Assembly (NCBI GenBank): GCA_913044085.1
Contig: CAJWNW010000088.1
Coordinates: forward strand, 1 to 6,724
Origin: an uncultured Flavobacteriaceae bacterium
GTDB lineage: Bacteria; Bacteroidota; Bacteroidia; Flavobacteriales; Flavobacteriaceae
Length of the DNA: 6,724 nucleotides
Reading direction: 5' to 3'
The notes under the pieces were generated by a model that saw nothing but the letters and a program-made list of their open reading frames with translations, searched no databases and had not been told where the DNA came from. Positions 5,596 to 6,724 of the stretch are shown here, piece by piece; position 1 is the stretch's first letter; the number at the start of each line of letters is the position of its first letter. Position numbers and translations under genes: made by a program.

Positions 5596-6724
5596 ATGGC
5601 TGTTTTAAACAAAATTAGACAACGATCAATTTTCTTAATTATCGTTATTGCACTCGCACTATTTTCATTTGTTATTGGAGATATTTTCACCAACTTAGGG
5701 TCCAGTTCAGGAGCTGATTCCGCTATTGCCACAATTAATGGTGTCGACATTGAGCGCAATGAATTCATGAACAAAGTAGAAAATATCCAACGCCAATCAA
5801 ATGGCTCCATGACCAATACGCAAGCTATGAATCGCGCATGGGATAACGAAGTTCGTGCTAAAGTCATGCAATCTCAATACGATGCACTTGGTCTGTCTGT
5901 AGAACGTGATTATATGCGAAAACTTTTGGAGCAAAATTTAGAATCGTTTGACGAATTTAAGAACGAAGCTGGTCTCTTTGACCAAGACAAATTGAACGAA
6001 TTTATTGCCAACCTTAGAGCTATTGCTCCAGAAACAACGACCTTGGGAAGCTCTGTTATAGACTACAAATCTTGGACAAATTTTGAACAAAATGTTGCAA
6101 TTTCTGGTGTACAACAAACCTATTTTAATTTGGTTAAATCTGGAATCACCGGTACCTTCACAGAAGGTGAATTGGATTATCAACTTGAGAACGATAAAGT
6201 CGATTTAAAATACGTCCAAATTCCATACTCTAGTGTTGCGGATAGTACCATACTAGTGAAGACCTCAGAAATCAAAGCTTATATGAAGCGTTTTCCTAAA
6301 AAATATGAAGTTGAAGCTTCAAGGGATTTGATTTTTGTGGAATTTAAAGAAGAAGCTTCCTTAGCAGATGAACAAGCCATCCAAGCCGATTTAAGTGCTT
6401 TAGTTGCTGACCGTGAGGAATTCAATGAAGCTGCCAATGCAACGCAAACCATTGTAGGGTTTAAAAACACCAAAGACAATGCTGAATTTGTCAACTCCTA
6501 TTCTGCTGATAATTACAACGACAGTTATGTTTTTAAATCATCTTTTGCATCAGACCAAGCCGATAAAATATCTGGACTTACTGAAGGTGAAATTTATGGG
6601 CCTTACAAAGAATCAGGATTTTATAAATTATCCAAAATGGTATCTTTAAAACGCATTCCAGATTCTGCAAAAGTCCGCCACATATTGACCCCTTTTGTAG
6701 GGAGCACTCGCGCAGATGCTTCGG
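5596..6724 (+). CDS. ppiD: PpiD/SurA-type periplasmic peptidyl-prolyl isomerase, 3'-truncated by window edge
   Basis: Membrane-anchored periplasmic chaperone of the parvulin class, expected to assist folding of exported and outer-membrane proteins. The frame is open to the window end, giving 376 residues; relatives in this phylum are about 700 residues long, so roughly half is missing. The N-terminus (MAVLNKIRQRSIFLIIVIALALFSFVIG region) is a short basic stretch plus one membrane helix (12-30), as in PpiD. A SurA_N-like region follows, with ATINGVDIERNEF (45-57), then a long helical segment to about 200. Residues 238-350 resemble a degenerate parvulin domain, ending LTEGEIYGPYKESGFYKL (328-345). 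VRHIL (360-364) then opens a more canonical parvulin domain cut off by the window. The first ATG after the 102-base gap is the start; no Shine-Dalgarno site is visible. Several short reverse-strand frames lie under this gene and are shadows. PpiD is favoured over SurA because of the uncleaved-looking anchor. Confidence 0.92.
   Translation, partial: MAVLNKIRQRSIFLIIVIALALFSFVIGDIFTNLGSSSGADSAIATINGVDIERNEFMNKVENIQRQSNGSMTNTQAMNRAWDNEVRAKVMQSQYDALGLSVERDYMRKLLEQNLESFDEFKNEAGLFDQDKLNEFIANLRAIAPETTTLGSSVIDYKSWTNFEQNVAISGVQQTYFNLVKSGITGTFTEGELDYQLENDKVDLKYVQIPYSSVADSTILVKTSEIKAYMKRFPKKYEVEASRDLIFVEFKEEASLADEQAIQADLSALVADREEFNEAANATQTIVGFKNTKDNAEFVNSYSADNYNDSYVFKSSFASDQADKISGLTEGEIYGPYKESGFYKLSKMVSLKRIPDSAKVRHILTPFVGSTRADAS

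Noticed and set aside
5535..6494. Three reverse-strand frames (5535-5867, 5938-6183, 6279-6494) as antisense genes
   Set aside because: They lie mostly opposite the clearly recognisable ppiD frame and show no domain or convincing start context of their own.

Overview
The window is an AT-rich, gene-dense stretch of a Bacteroidota chromosome, most likely from the Flavobacteriaceae. Clues are the run of housekeeping envelope genes, secreted proteins whose signal peptides end just before a Gln, a lipoprotein-type LptC, the near absence of Shine-Dalgarno sites, and promoter-like boxes resembling the Bacteroidota -7 element TAnnTTTG. All seven supported genes are on the + strand and cover almost all of the sequence. 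No mobile element, CRISPR array, tRNA or rRNA was seen.

Bases 1-3971 look like one tightly packed unit. It starts with coaX (type III pantothenate kinase, missing its first few codons). An outer-membrane beta-barrel gene follows with a 4-base ATGA overlap, then, after 25 bases, a secreted TPR-repeat protein. Last comes lptC (LPS export), which overlaps the TPR stop codon by one base. The last three genes all point to the outer membrane, which suggests that the uncharacterised barrel and TPR proteins serve surface or LPS-related functions beside LptC.

Bases 3972-5493 hold a second probable unit: a 63-residue two-helix membrane protein, then 4 bases later a CNNM/CorC-family membrane protein (DUF21, CBS pair, CorC_HlyC domain). 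A weak promoter candidate lies in the 36-base gap after lptC.

Bases 5596-6724 hold the first 376 residues of a PpiD/SurA-type periplasmic folding factor. It has an N-terminal membrane anchor and a SurA-like chaperone region, then a segment that looks like a degenerate parvulin domain, and it runs off the window just as the next parvulin domain begins.

The gene content is ordinary core-genome material, and I see no clear new system. The points most worth a second look are a perfect 11-bp hairpin inside the beta-barrel gene, the unexplained barrel-TPR-lptC linkage, the small membrane protein paired with the CorC-like gene, the possible tandem parvulin arrangement in PpiD, and long A-tracts in lptC.
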